Shown piece after piece: positions 42,093-52,100 of a DNA stretch of 64,000 bases. The notes beneath the pieces are model-generated. The model was not told where the DNA came from, did not search any database, and saw nothing but the letters and a program-made list of their open reading frames with translations. How positions within the stretch are numbered: position 1 is the stretch's first letter; each line of letters begins with the position of its first letter. This DNA is from Flavobacterium ranwuense (GTDB lineage Bacteria > Bacteroidota > Bacteroidia > Flavobacteriales > Flavobacteriaceae), in contig NZ_SMLH01000001.1 in NCBI RefSeq assembly GCF_004349315.1, forward strand, positions 620,001-684,000, read 5' to 3'. The position numbers and the translations under genes were made by a program.

Positions 42093-42545
42093 ATGTCATT
42101 TATAAAAGTATATATTCATTTTGTTTGGAGCACAAAAAATAGAGAGCCATTTCTAGCAACGAAGGAATTTAGGAGAAAAGTTTGGAATCACATTTTAGAA
42201 AATGCAAGAGAAAAAGGAATATTTATAGATTTTGTCAATGGTTATGAGGATCATTGTCATTGTTTAGTTTCACTAGGATTGGATCAATCAATTCAGAAAG
42301 TAATGCAGTTAATAAAAGGAGAATCATCTTTTTGGATAAATAAACAAGAAGAATTTAAACCAATTTTAAAAGAGCAAAAATTTGAATGGCAAGATGAGTA
42401 TTTTGCTGTGTCAGTTTCAGAATCTGTAGTTGATAAAGTTAGAAATTATATAAAAAAGCAGGAAATTCATCATAACAAAAAATCTTTTCAAGAAGAATAT
42501 GATGATTTTATTGATAAATATGGGTTTCAAAAATTCAAAAATTAA
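42093..42545 (+). mobile_element. Y1-family (IS200/RAYT-like) transposase
   Basis: This 150-residue single-domain protein has the HUH nuclease signature HCH in NGYEDHCHCLVSLG and the catalytic Tyr in VRNYIKKQEIHH. The N-terminal VYIHFVWSTKNREP is typical of Y1_Tnp, and no TnpB is present. In REP-associated tyrosine transposases the gene is a single-copy domesticated unit between imperfect palindromes. Here hairpins at 42038, 42549 and 42581 bracket it. The unit lies between hmgA and hpd without breaking either. It appears intact, with a stop at 42543-42545. Confidence 0.85.
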
Positions 42546-42548
42546 AAT

Positions 42549-42562
42549 TTGGCTAAAGCCAA
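42549..42562. repeat. Hairpin 2 (TTGGCT-AA-AGCCAA) downstream of the transposase
   Basis: A 6-bp perfect stem with a two-base loop lies 4 bp after the transposase stop codon. It shares with the other hairpins of the unit the pattern of a short stem closed by two A or T residues. Confidence 0.7.
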
Positions 42563-42580
42563 TTCAATAACAAATATTTT

Positions 42581-42602
42581 GCCTCCAGATTTATCTGGAG
42601 GC
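42581..42602. repeat. Hairpin 3 (GCCTCCAGAT-TT-ATCTGGAGGC) downstream of the transposase
   Basis: A perfect 10-bp stem with a two-base loop ends 24 bp before the hpd start. It is probably the downstream boundary of the transposase unit and may also influence hpd translation. Confidence 0.8.
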
Positions 42603-42625
42603 AATTCAAAAAACAAATAAATACC

Positions 42626-43786
42626 ATGTCAAAAGAAGTAAAATCAGTAGAATACGGACTAGAAAAAATATTTGAAGGAGCGCAAGATTTCCTTCCGTTA
42701 TTAGGAACCGATTATGTAGAATTCTACGTAGGAAACGCAAAACAATCCGCACATTATTATAAAACCGCTTTCGGATACCAGTCATTGGCCTATGCCGGAT
42801 TAGAAACCGGAGTAAGAGACAGAACATCGTATGTGCTAAAACAAGATAAAATCCGCATTGTATTAACCACACCATTAACACAAGATTCTCCCATACACGA
42901 ACATTTGAGAAAACATGGTGACGGGGTGAAAGTTGCGGCACTTTGGGTAGAAGATGCAACCAGTGCTTATGAAGAAACTATGAAACGTGGCGCGCGCTCT
43001 TTTATGGAGCCTACAGTGGAAAAAGATGAGTTTGGAGAAGTAGTCCGTTCGGGTATTTATACCTACGGCGAAACGGTGCATATTTTTGTAGAGCGAAAAA
43101 ATTACAATGGTGTTTTCTTGCCAGGATACAAAGAATGGAAATCAGATTACAATCCGGAGCCAACAGGATTAAAATATATAGACCACATGGTAGGTAATGT
43201 GGGTTGGAACGAAATGAATACTTGGGTTAAGTTCTATGAAGACGTCATGGGATTTGTGAATTTCCTTTCCTTTGATGACAAACAAATCAATACCGAATAT
43301 TCGGCGTTGATGAGTAAAGTAATGTCCAATGGGAACGGAAGGATTAAATTCCCAATCAACGAACCCGCCGAAGGAAAGAAAAAATCACAAATTGAGGAAT
43401 ATCTGGACTTTTATGGTGGACCTGGAATTCAGCATATCGCTATTGCAACGGATGATATTATCAAAACAGTATCTCAATTGAAAGAAAGAGGAATAGAATT
43501 CTTATCTGCTCCTCCACATACATATTACGAGGCAATTCCGGAGCGATTGGGCGATCATATGAAAATGATGAAAGAAGATTTAAACGAAATCGAAAAGCTT
43601 GCCATTATGGTCGATGCCGATGAGGAAGGGTATTTATTACAAATATTTACAAAGCCTGTACAAGACCGACCAACCTTGTTTTTTGAGATTATTCAAAGAA
43701 TGGGAGCCAAAGGCTTTGGCGCGGGTAACTTTAAGGCGCTATTTGAATCAATTGAGAGAGAACAGCAATTGCGAGGAACGCTGTAA
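42626..43786 (+). CDS. hpd: 4-hydroxyphenylpyruvate dioxygenase
   Basis: This 386-residue Fe(II) enzyme converts 4-hydroxyphenylpyruvate to homogentisate, the substrate of HmgA upstream. The two VOC domains carry the iron ligands His (KYIDHMVGNV), His (GIQHIAIATDDI) and Glu (LFFEIIQRMGAKGFG); the C-terminal GNFKALFESIEREQ is diagnostic. Its separation from hmgA by the transposase suggests a former operon in which the transposase unit was inserted. There is no terminator immediately after the gene, but a promoter-like word and a hairpin follow at 43895-44018. Confidence 0.97.
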   Translation: MSKEVKSVEYGLEKIFEGAQDFLPLLGTDYVEFYVGNAKQSAHYYKTAFGYQSLAYAGLETGVRDRTSYVLKQDKIRIVLTTPLTQDSPIHEHLRKHGDGVKVAALWVEDATSAYEETMKRGARSFMEPTVEKDEFGEVVRSGIYTYGETVHIFVERKNYNGVFLPGYKEWKSDYNPEPTGLKYIDHMVGNVGWNEMNTWVKFYEDVMGFVNFLSFDDKQINTEYSALMSKVMSNGNGRIKFPINEPAEGKKKSQIEEYLDFYGGPGIQHIAIATDDIIKTVSQLKERGIEFLSAPPHTYYEAIPERLGDHMKMMKEDLNEIEKLAIMVDADEEGYLLQIFTKPVQDRPTLFFEIIQRMGAKGFGAGNFKALFESIEREQQLRGTL

Positions 43787-43894
43787 AAAAGCATTATTTT
43801 TGCATATTGTGAAAAAATAACCGACAAGCAACATGTTTCTTTGTAAATGTTGTGTTAAACTTTATTTTTCGCTAAAATAACTGGATTTGTTAGC

Positions 43895-43902
43895 TACCTT
43901 TG
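43895..43902 (+). promoter_or_regulatory. -7-like element upstream of the candidate small RNA
   Basis: TACCTTTG matches TAnnTTTG exactly. No -33 TTG lies at the usual distance, so the promoter is only half supported. Confidence 0.4.
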
Positions 43903-43905
43903 CAC

Positions 43906-44018
43906 TCGCAAAAAGGAAGGGGTGGTTTCCTTCCTGATTTCATATAAATTTCATAGTTTATAGTTTTTTGGTTAGTTAATAGCATAAAAACTCAGTCATT
44001 ATTTGACTGAGTTTTTTT
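43906..44018 (+). ncRNA. Candidate small RNA between hpd and the DUF3108 gene
   Basis: Between the -7-like word at 43895-43902 and a strong terminator (43986-44018) lies about 113 bp with no coding frame. A 7-bp hairpin lies near the 5' end (AGGAAGG at 43914-43920 with CCTTCCT at 43929-43935). The layout is that of a trans-acting small RNA; it could equally be a 3' UTR fragment of hpd with its terminator. No RNA family was recognised. Confidence 0.35.
43986..44018 (+). terminator. Rho-independent terminator
   Basis: AAAACTCAGTCA (43987-43998) pairs with TGACTGAGTTTT (44004-44015) around a 5-base loop, followed by a T-run. Confidence 0.85.
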
Positions 44019-44080
44019 GTTTTAATATATTTGGAACAAAATTTGTTATTAGAGTCACTGAATTGACTAATAAAGTAATG

Positions 44081-44851
44081 ATGAAAAAAATAATACTATT
44101 CTTTGTGTTGGTAATGACCGTAAGTTTTGATTCTCCAAAAGAGGATGCTTATGACGTGGGAGAATGGTTCAAATTTCGAATTCATTATGGGATAGTCAAT
44201 GCCGGCTATGCCACACTGGAAGTAAAAGACGCTACCGTGAATGACAAAAAGACGTTTCATGTTGTAGGTAGAGGATATACTACCGGAATGTCTCGATTTT
44301 TCTTTAAAGTAGACGATTTATACGAAAGCTATATTGACAAGGATACCAGAAATCCATACCAGTTTGTCCGAAAAATTAATGAAGGGGGCTACACTAAAAA
44401 TCAAGAAGGCTTTTTTAATCAATCTACAAATAGAGTTCTTGTCAAAGATTACAAACATAAAACAGAGAAGACGCTTTACGTTCCTAAAAACACACAGGAC
44501 ATTTTGTCTACCTTCTATTATCTAAGAAATTATCCAGGAATTGATAAGCTAAAAATAGGAGAGTCAGTTGCGATTGATATGTTTTTTGATGATGAAACCA
44601 CAAAGTTTAAACTCAAGTTTATAGGTCGTGAAAATATCACGACTAAATTTGGTGTGGTATCAACAATGGTGTTTAGACCTTTAGTACAATCAGGGCGTGT
44701 TTTTAAAGAACAAGAAAGTCTTACCGTTTGGATTTCAGATGACGATAATAAATTACCAATCAGAATAAAAGCCAACTTGGCAGTAGGTTCAATAAAAGCA
44801 GATATAGATGCATATAGAGGATTGAAAAATCCTTTTAAAACAAATAAATAA
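44081..44851 (+). CDS. DUF3108-domain exported protein
   Basis: The ATG at 44081 gives 256 residues with a short signal-like N-terminus (KKIILFFVLVMTVS). The body matches DUF3108: an opening GEWFKFRIHYGIVNAGYATLEV, a middle VGRGYTTGMSRFFFKVDDLYESY, and a late FRPLVQSGRVFKEQESLTVWISDDDN. This is a beta-rich family of unknown function, proposed to act at the envelope. It overlaps the next gene by one base (TAATG). The frame extends to 44003, across the end of the terminator, so the later start is preferred. Confidence 0.85.
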   Translation: MKKIILFFVLVMTVSFDSPKEDAYDVGEWFKFRIHYGIVNAGYATLEVKDATVNDKKTFHVVGRGYTTGMSRFFFKVDDLYESYIDKDTRNPYQFVRKINEGGYTKNQEGFFNQSTNRVLVKDYKHKTEKTLYVPKNTQDILSTFYYLRNYPGIDKLKIGESVAIDMFFDDETTKFKLKFIGRENITTKFGVVSTMVFRPLVQSGRVFKEQESLTVWISDDDNKLPIRIKANLAVGSIKADIDAYRGLKNPFKTNK

Positions 44852-45786
44852 TGAATAACATTGATAGTTCAGAAGCGATTTTAAAAGAAATTGAAATTAA
44901 ATACCAAGCAATAAATCAAAAAACAGAGACACAGCTGGAAGGATTGTTATGGTCAAAACCAATTACGTATTGGGATTATATTCAAACGGATGCATTATTG
45001 GGTCTTCAAATTCAAAGAACAACACTTCCTGATGAAATGGTTTTTATCATGTATCACCAGGTTAATGAATTGATATTTAAGATGATACTTTGGGAAATGC
45101 ATCAAATTTCTTATTGTAAAAATATCAAAACTGATTTTTTTACTGAAAGATTAATGAGAATAAGTCGGTATTTTGATATGCTGACAACTTCTTTCGGTAT
45201 TATGGAAAATGGAATGGAAGTGGATCAATACATGAAATTTAGAAATACGCTAACTCCTGCCAGTGGGTTTCAAAGCGCGCAATACCGTTTAATAGAATTT
45301 TCTTCCACTGACCTAATAAATCTTATCGATCACCGTTATAGAGATTCAATAGATAGAAATACGCCTTATGAATTTGCCTTAGAGCATTTGTATTGGCAAG
45401 CGGCCGGAAAAGATTATCATACCGGTAAGAAATCTTTTTTACTGGAGGAGTTTGAAAAAAAATATAAGAAGACGTTCCTAAATCATATGGAAGAATACAA
45501 TACCATAAATATTTGGCAAAAATTCAAACAGCTTCCAGATTTAGATCAAAAAAATCCAGAGTTAATAGTAGCGATGCGTCATTATGATCATACGGTGAAT
45601 ATCACTTGGGTAATGCAGCATTTGAATACGGCAAAGAAATATATTGACCAGAGCGGTAAAGGGGATGGTGAAGCGACGGGTGGAAGTGACTGGAAAAAAT
45701 ACATGCATCCAAAATACCAACGCAGGATATTTTTTCCGGAATTATGGTCGGCAGAGGAACTAGCGCATTGGGGAGAAGAAAAATAA
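44851..45786 (+). CDS. kynA: Tryptophan 2,3-dioxygenase-family protein
   Basis: This 311-residue heme enzyme candidate opens the indole ring of tryptophan. The substrate-side His lies in MYHQVNELIFKMIL and Arg in FRNTLTPASGFQSAQYRLIEF. The heme-ligand His is probably that in VMQHLNTAKKYI, and the TGGSDWKKYM and FFPELW phrases complete the fold. It overlaps the DUF3108 gene by one base and precedes an M23 peptidase gene. No kynureninase or kynurenine monooxygenase gene lies nearby, so a full catabolic pathway is not shown here. Confidence 0.88.
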   Translation: MNNIDSSEAILKEIEIKYQAINQKTETQLEGLLWSKPITYWDYIQTDALLGLQIQRTTLPDEMVFIMYHQVNELIFKMILWEMHQISYCKNIKTDFFTERLMRISRYFDMLTTSFGIMENGMEVDQYMKFRNTLTPASGFQSAQYRLIEFSSTDLINLIDHRYRDSIDRNTPYEFALEHLYWQAAGKDYHTGKKSFLLEEFEKKYKKTFLNHMEEYNTINIWQKFKQLPDLDQKNPELIVAMRHYDHTVNITWVMQHLNTAKKYIDQSGKGDGEATGGSDWKKYMHPKYQRRIFFPELWSAEELAHWGEEK

Positions 45787-45806
45787 TTTGAATAAAAAAA
45801 CATAGT

Positions 45807-47027
45807 TTGAAACAAATATTATTAGCAATTATAGTATTATTTTCTTTGATTTCTTGTAATAAATCAGATGAAATTATAGAAAAAGAAATTATAAAACCAG
45901 CAGTTAAAAAGATAGAGTTTGGGTTTAAATATTCTGATTTTAATGTTATTCAGGATACTATAAAAAAAGGAGACACTTTTGGGACTTTACTAGAAGAGCA
46001 AAATATTGGAGAGCGAGAAATATATGATATTGTCGCTAAAGTAAAAGACACTTTTGATGTGAGAGCCATCAGGATAAATAAACCTTTTACAATGCTTCGG
46101 TCAAAAAACAAGAAGAATGATTTACAGGTTTTTATATATCAGCCGGACGCACTAAACTATTATGTAGTCGATTTACGTGATACCGCTATTGTTGTTTATA
46201 AAAAAACAAAACCCATAACCATTAAGCGACGCACCATTGGCGGGGTTTTGAAAGAATCATTGTCTGAGACTTTAGGTAATGCCAAGATTGAAGGGGCATT
46301 GGCAAGTAAAATTTCTAAAATTTATGCTTATTCCATTGATTTTATGAAACTCAAAAAAGGAGATCGTTTTGCGATAACTTTTACGGAGCGATTCATAAAT
46401 GATACTGTTTATGATGGAGTGGAAGAACTGGAAGCATCCTTTTTTGAATACAAAGGAAAAATTATTTACGCATTTCCTTTTGCTCAAAATCCGGACTCAG
46501 ATAAAATAGAATATTACGATGAAGATGGAAAAACGTTAAAAAATTTCTTTCTTAAATCTCCAATAAAATTCAGTAGAATATCCTCTCGATTTTCAACTAG
46601 TCGATTTCATCCTGTTCAACACAGATGGAAAGCGCACAAAGGAACGGATTATGCGGCGCCACGCGGTACGCCTATTACTACAACGGCTGGCGGAGTTGTG
46701 GAGCAAAGTGGTTTTACGGCCGGAAACGGGAATTTTGTAAAAGTAAAACACAACGGAACCTACTCAACGCAATATTTGCACATGTCTAAAATATTGGTAA
46801 GACGGGGGCAACGTGTCAGTCAGGGACAGGTTATCGGTTTAGTAGGAAGTACAGGTTTGGCAACTGGGCCGCACGTTTGTTATCGATTTTGGAAAAACGG
46901 TAAACAAGTGGATGCACTAAGACTTAAATTGCCTAGCGGTGAGCCGATGAGCGGAAGAAATAAAGACCGATACATTAAAACGATTACTCCGTTAAAGTTT
47001 GAATTGGATAGTGTTGCCAATTTATAA
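45807..47027 (+). CDS. M23-family metallopeptidase lipoprotein, TTG start
   Basis: This 406-residue protein has a lipoprotein signal (LISC lipobox). The only start giving this signal peptide is a TTG at 45807; no ATG fits. A LysM/OapA-like region lies around residues 50-95 (IKKGDTFGTLLEEQNIGEREIYDIV). The M23 domain covers about 270-375, with HKGTD (His277, Asp281), His325 in QYLHMS, and GPHVCYRF, where the usual HxH is HxC (Cys358). The family cleaves peptidoglycan cross-bridges or stems; replacement of the second His by Cys may keep or lose zinc binding. The gene follows the dioxygenase by 20 bp. Confidence 0.87.
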   Translation: MKQILLAIIVLFSLISCNKSDEIIEKEIIKPAVKKIEFGFKYSDFNVIQDTIKKGDTFGTLLEEQNIGEREIYDIVAKVKDTFDVRAIRINKPFTMLRSKNKKNDLQVFIYQPDALNYYVVDLRDTAIVVYKKTKPITIKRRTIGGVLKESLSETLGNAKIEGALASKISKIYAYSIDFMKLKKGDRFAITFTERFINDTVYDGVEELEASFFEYKGKIIYAFPFAQNPDSDKIEYYDEDGKTLKNFFLKSPIKFSRISSRFSTSRFHPVQHRWKAHKGTDYAAPRGTPITTTAGGVVEQSGFTAGNGNFVKVKHNGTYSTQYLHMSKILVRRGQRVSQGQVIGLVGSTGLATGPHVCYRFWKNGKQVDALRLKLPSGEPMSGRNKDRYIKTITPLKFELDSVANL

Positions 47028-47171
47028 TTCGATAGTTTAAATTGACTAAAAAGATTATTTGGCGAATAAATAGAAAAAATTAGTGTGATTATATGGTAAC
47101 TACTATTTAGTGTTTTTCCTGCTAAATTGTTATATAATTCAAAACTCATTTAGCGTTAAAACTAATTTCAG

Positions 47172-47179
47172 TATTTTTG
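47172..47179 (+). promoter_or_regulatory. Probable -7 element for pgi
   Basis: TATTTTTG fits TAnnTTTG and lies 34 bp before the pgi ATG. Confidence 0.5.
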
Positions 47180-47213
47180 CCAGAATTTAAATAATACTAC
47201 AAACTACCTATAA

Positions 47214-48857
47214 ATGGCTCTAAATACTATAAACCCAACAGAAACGAACGCTTGGAAGAAACTTGAGATGCATTACAACGAAATGCAAAAAGCTTCGATG
47301 CAAGAATTATTTCAATTGGACGCAACCAGAACTGAAAAATTCAATTTGAAATGGAATGATTTTTTAATTGACTATTCAAAAAACATTATCAATCAAGAAA
47401 CACTTCAGTTGTTATTGGAATTAGCAGAAGAAGTAGGCCTTAAAGGTGCCATTAAAGACTATTTTGATGGCGAAATAATCAATCAAACGGAAAACAGAGC
47501 TGTACTTCATACCGCATTGCGAGCCAAAGAATCAGCAGTTATAAATGTTGATGGAGATAATGTGGTTTCTGAAATTTATGAAGTAAAAAGCAAAATAAGA
47601 ACATTCACGAATCAGGTTACTTCAGGTGAAAGAACTGGTTACACGGGAAAACCTTTCACGGATGTTGTCAATATAGGTATTGGAGGTTCTGATTTAGGAC
47701 CTGCTATGGCGGTTGAGGCATTACAATTTTATAAAAATCATTTAAATGTTCATTTTGTTTCAAATGTGGACGGCGATCATGTAAATGAGATTATAAAAAA
47801 ACTAAATCCGGAAACTACGCTTTTTGTAATTGTTTCTAAAACATTTACAACACAAGAAACATTGACCAATTCTGAAACTATCAGAAAATGGTTCTTAGAA
47901 TCAGCTACTCAAGAAGATGTGGCCAAGCATTTTGTTGCGGTTTCCACCAATATCCAAAAAGTAACAGAGTTTGGGATAAACCCGGATAATGTATTTCCTA
48001 TGTGGGATTGGGTTGGCGGAAGATTCTCTTTGTGGAGTGCCGTTGGACTTACAATAAGTTTAGCCGTTGGATACGATAATTTTGATGAATTGTTAGAAGG
48101 GGCGAATGAAATGGACGAACATTTCAAAATTGCTGATTTCGATAAAAATATGCCGGTAACATTGGCTTTATTGAGTATTTGGTACAATAATTTTTTTGGT
48201 GCCGAAAGCGAAGCCTTAATTCCTTACACGCAATATTTGCAAAAATTAGCTCCTTATTTACAACAAGGGACTATGGAAAGTAACGGTAAAAGTATAGGTC
48301 GTGATGGGAAGCCGGTAGACTATCAAACAGGAACTATTATTTGGGGAGAGCCAGGAACTAATGCACAACATGCATTTTTTCAGTTAATTCATCAAGGGAC
48401 AAAATTGATTCCTGCAGATTTTATTGGTTTTGTTACTCCTTTGTATGGAGATAATGATCATCATGATAAACTAATGTCTAACTTCTTTGCGCAAACGGAA
48501 GCGTTAATGCATGGAAAATCTGGAGAACAAGTTCAGGCTGAATTCGACAAACAAGGTGTTTCAGAAGAGAAAGCTAAGTTTCTTTTACCGTTTAAAGTTT
48601 TCACGGGTAATAAGCCTACTAATACTATTTTAATTCAGAAATTAACTCCAAAAACCTTGGGTTCTTTGATCGCTTTGTATGAACACAAGATTTTTGTGCA
48701 AGGAATTATCTGGAATATTTTTAGTTTTGATCAATGGGGTGTAGAATTAGGAAAACAATTGGCGAATTCTATTTTGGAGGAGATTAACACAAAGACAGTC
48801 AAAAATCATGACAGTTCTACAACCTTTTTATTGAATCATTTTTTGCAGCATAAATAA
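47214..48857 (+). CDS. pgi: Glucose-6-phosphate isomerase
   Basis: This 547-residue enzyme interconverts glucose 6-phosphate and fructose 6-phosphate. The signature phrases are [36 protein letters not shown] and GMLEH-like [15 protein letters not shown]. The catalytic base and lysine regions, [14 protein letters not shown] and [28 protein letters not shown], are typical. The length is that of the family. It is a single-gene unit with its own promoter. Confidence 0.97.
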   Translation: MALNTINPTETNAWKKLEMHYNEMQKASMQELFQLDATRTEKFNLKWNDFLIDYSKNIINQETLQLLLELAEEVGLKGAIKDYFDGEIINQTENRAVLHTALRAKESAVINVDGDNVVSEIYEVKSKIRTFTNQVTSGERTGYTGKPFTDVVNIGIGGSDLGPAMAVEALQFYKNHLNVHFVSNVDGDHVNEIIKKLNPETTLFVIVSKTFTTQETLTNSETIRKWFLESATQEDVAKHFVAVSTNIQKVTEFGINPDNVFPMWDWVGGRFSLWSAVGLTISLAVGYDNFDELLEGANEMDEHFKIADFDKNMPVTLALLSIWYNNFFGAESEALIPYTQYLQKLAPYLQQGTMESNGKSIGRDGKPVDYQTGTIIWGEPGTNAQHAFFQLIHQGTKLIPADFIGFVTPLYGDNDHHDKLMSNFFAQTEALMHGKSGEQVQAEFDKQGVSEEKAKFLLPFKVFTGNKPTNTILIQKLTPKTLGSLIALYEHKIFVQGIIWNIFSFDQWGVELGKQLANSILEEINTKTVKNHDSSTTFLLNHFLQHK

Positions 48858-48881
48858 GTTTTTTTATTCTTAATAGATATT

Positions 48882-48929
48882 CTAAATGACAAAACCTTGA
48901 CTTTTTTAAGCCAAGGTTTTGTCATTTAG
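48882..48929. terminator. 18-bp perfect-stem hairpin downstream of pgi
   Basis: Arms CTAAATGACAAAACCTTG (48882-48899) and its exact reverse complement (48912-48929) are separated by a 12-base T-rich loop. The stem is longer than in most terminators here. The hairpin has no T-run directly after it, so it may work as an RNA-stabilising or terminator-like element. Confidence 0.65.
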
Positions 48930-49141
48930 GGGATTAAATGATTTTTTTTTAGAATTAGTAGGATATTTTTGATTCAGTTATGTCATGATTTTTTTGATTA
49001 ATAAGATGAAAATACTATGCATGAATAGTAATTATGTATTTTTTTAACAAAAAAATAAAATAAATCATTTTTAAGATAAAAATCCTACTTAAAAATGTGC
49101 CATTCTTAACGTTATGTTAACTTTTTAAGTAAAAAATGTTA

Positions 49142-49149
49142 TATTTTTG
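49142..49149 (+). promoter_or_regulatory. Probable -7 element for the TonB-dependent receptor
   Basis: TATTTTTG (part of TATATTTTTG) fits TAnnTTTG and lies 24 bp upstream of the receptor ATG. Confidence 0.5.
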
Positions 49150-49173
49150 CCAAATATTAATAAACTAAACAAA

Positions 49174-52100
49174 ATGAAAAAATTATTAAAATTATTTTTA
49201 ATTCTAGTTGTAATAATGTTCGCCAATCCTGGAGTTTATGCACAGGGTAACACAACCTCTTCCATTAGTGGTAATGTTTATGATAAGGATTCTCAAACCT
49301 TACCTGGGGCATCAATTCTTGCGACACACACTCCATCAGGTACTCGATATACTGCATCTACAGATGGCACGGGTAACTTCAGAATATCTAACATGAGAGT
49401 TGGAGGTCCATACAAAATTGTAATTACTTTTGTTGGATTTAAAACTTTTGAAGATAGTGATGTTTATCTTCAGTTAGGGGATTCAAAAGATTTTAAAGTG
49501 GTCTTGCAAGAAGAATCAAATGAATTACAAGAAGTTGTAGTTAGAACTTCAAGAGATAATACTTTTAATTCACAAAGAACTGGAGCTCAAACAGTAATTA
49601 ATTCAGATAAAATTAAAGCATTGCCTTCTTTATCTAGAAATATTTCAGATTTTGCCAGACTAACACCACAAGCTCAATTAAGAGGTGATGATGTTTTATC
49701 TATCGGAGGTCAAAACAACAGATTCAATGCTATTTACATTGATGGCGCTGTAAGTAATGACGTTTTTGGATTAGCTGCTAATGGAACTAATGGAGGTCAA
49801 ACAGGAGTAAGTCCTATCTCTATTGATGCAATTGAGCAATTTCAAGTAAGTGTTGCTCCTTATGATGTAAAACTATCTGGTTTTGCTGGTGGAGCAATTA
49901 GCGCGATTACTAAATCAGGAACTAATAATTTTGAAGGTTCAGCTTATTTCTTTAATAGAGATGAAAATTTGGCAGGAAAAACACCTCCTTCATTAGCGGG
50001 AACAAATGGAAGAAAAAAATTAGCTGATTTTTCTGCTCAAACTTATGGTGTTCGTGCAGGTGGAGCTTTAATTGAAGATAAATTATTTTATTTTGTTAAT
50101 TATGAGAGACAAGATAATGAAACTCCACAGCCATTTGATTTATCAACTTATACAGGATTGTCTGGAAGCAGATTGGGAGAATTAAGAACTAAACTTGCTA
50201 CTTATGGATATGATCCAGGTTCTTTTGAAAACAATGTAAGAACTCTTGTAAGTGATAAGTTGATTGGTAAGATAGATTGGAATATCAATGATAATCATAA
50301 ATTATCTTTGAAACACAGTTATGTAAAAGCGGAGAATTTTTCGCCAAGTAGATCTTCTGCAACTGCAATAAGTTTTATAAACGGTAGCCAGTTATTCAAT
50401 TCTACAACTAATTCTACAGCTTTAGAATTAAACTCAAGATTTGGGAATAAATTTTCAAATAATTTAGTTGTTGCTTACACTAGTGTAATCGATGATAGAG
50501 ATGCATCAGGAAGTCCTTTCCCAACGGTTCAGATTTTTGATGGTGCGAATCAAAGTATTTTCTTTGGAGCAGAGGGATTTTCTACAGCAAATCTTTTGGA
50601 TCAAAAAACATTGACTATTTCAGATAATTTTGAAATTAATGCTGGAATGAGTAAAATAACTATTGGGACTCATAATGAATTTTCAAAATCAAGAAATGTT
50701 TTCTTTGGAAATAATTTTGGATCTTACAGATACGCTACTTTAAACGATTTCTTAAACAATGCAAAACCGAATAGATTCCAATTAAACTATTCTTTAATTG
50801 GTGGTGAGGGTGATGATTCTCAAGGCGCAGCTGAATTTGGGACTAAACAATTCGGATTCTACATTCAAAATGATATGAAACTGAACAGTAATCTTAAAGT
50901 TTCTTATGGTATTAGAGTAGATATTCCTGTTTGGGAAGATGGATTAGGGAATAATGACTTTAATAACAGAACAATTGGTTTGTTACAAGCGGCTGGTAAA
51001 AATTTAAAAGGAGCAAGAGTAGGAGAAGGTATTGCAAATTATACACATTTTGCACCACGTTTCGGCTTCAATTACGATCTTAACGGAAAAAAATCTACTC
51101 AGTTTAGAGGTGGATTAGGTATATTTACTTCTAGATTGCCTTTAGTTTGGCCAGGAGGGACTTATAATAACAATGGTGTTTCTCAAGGTGCCATTTCAAT
51201 AACAAGTCCTACAGGAATGCCTTTGTTTAACCCAAATCCAAGTGTTGCTAGTCAAATTGCACCGCTTCCTGCATCATATCCACGTCCAGGCTCAGGACGT
51301 ACAGGAGGAAATGTTGATTTGTTTGCAAAAAATTTCAAATTGCCTCAAGTATTCAAAGCAAGTTTTGCAGTTGATCAAAAATTACCATTAGGTTTTGTTT
51401 TGACATCTGAAATTACTTATAATGATAATATTAGTGCAATCATTTATGAAAATTTGAATATCAAAGCTGCTTCAAGCGCTTTAACAGGGGCTGATACAAG
51501 ACCTCGTTATAATGGAAACAGCAGAGTAGATCCTTCTTATTTAGGAATTTATTTAGCTTCTAATACAGATGAAGGTACAGCTTACAATCTTGCTTTTACA
51601 TTGACTAAAAATTTCAGATCTGATTTCATTGATGCTAATATTTCTGGAACTTATTCTTACGGTAAATCAACTGTTTTAATGGATGCGACTTCTTCTCAAA
51701 ACAGTTCACAATGGAATAATACAGAAACTGTTAATGGTGCGAATTATTTAGCGCTTTCAAGATCTGATTTTGATCAAGGAAGAAGAATTATCTCTAATGG
51801 TAATGCAACATTCAAATGGAATAAATTCACTAAATCTAGAATTGGTGTATTTTACGAAGGTGCTCAAGGAACTCCAATCAGTTATGTTTATAATGATTCT
51901 GGTCGTTTATTACAAGACACATTCTCTAATTCAGCATTGATTTATGTTCCTGCTGCACAAAGTGAGATTAGACTTGTTTCCACTTCTGCAAATACTTTAA
52001 CTCCACAACAACAATGGGATGCTTTAAGTACTTTTATAGAAGGTAATGAGTACTTAAGAGGTAGAAAAGGGGGTTATGCTGAGCGTAATGGTGACCGTTT

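Larger units (their letters stand above)
48858..49173. other. Intergenic region between pgi and the TonB-dependent receptor
   Basis: Apart from the 18-bp hairpin and a -7-like TATTTTTG at 49142-49149, this 316-bp region is AT-rich and shows no riboswitch or gene. The -7 element lies 24 bp before the receptor ATG. Confidence 0.5.

Noticed and set aside
43906..43990. Possible tRNA upstream of the terminator
   Set aside because: The sequence has no D-arm or T-arm consensus; only one 7-bp stem is visible.
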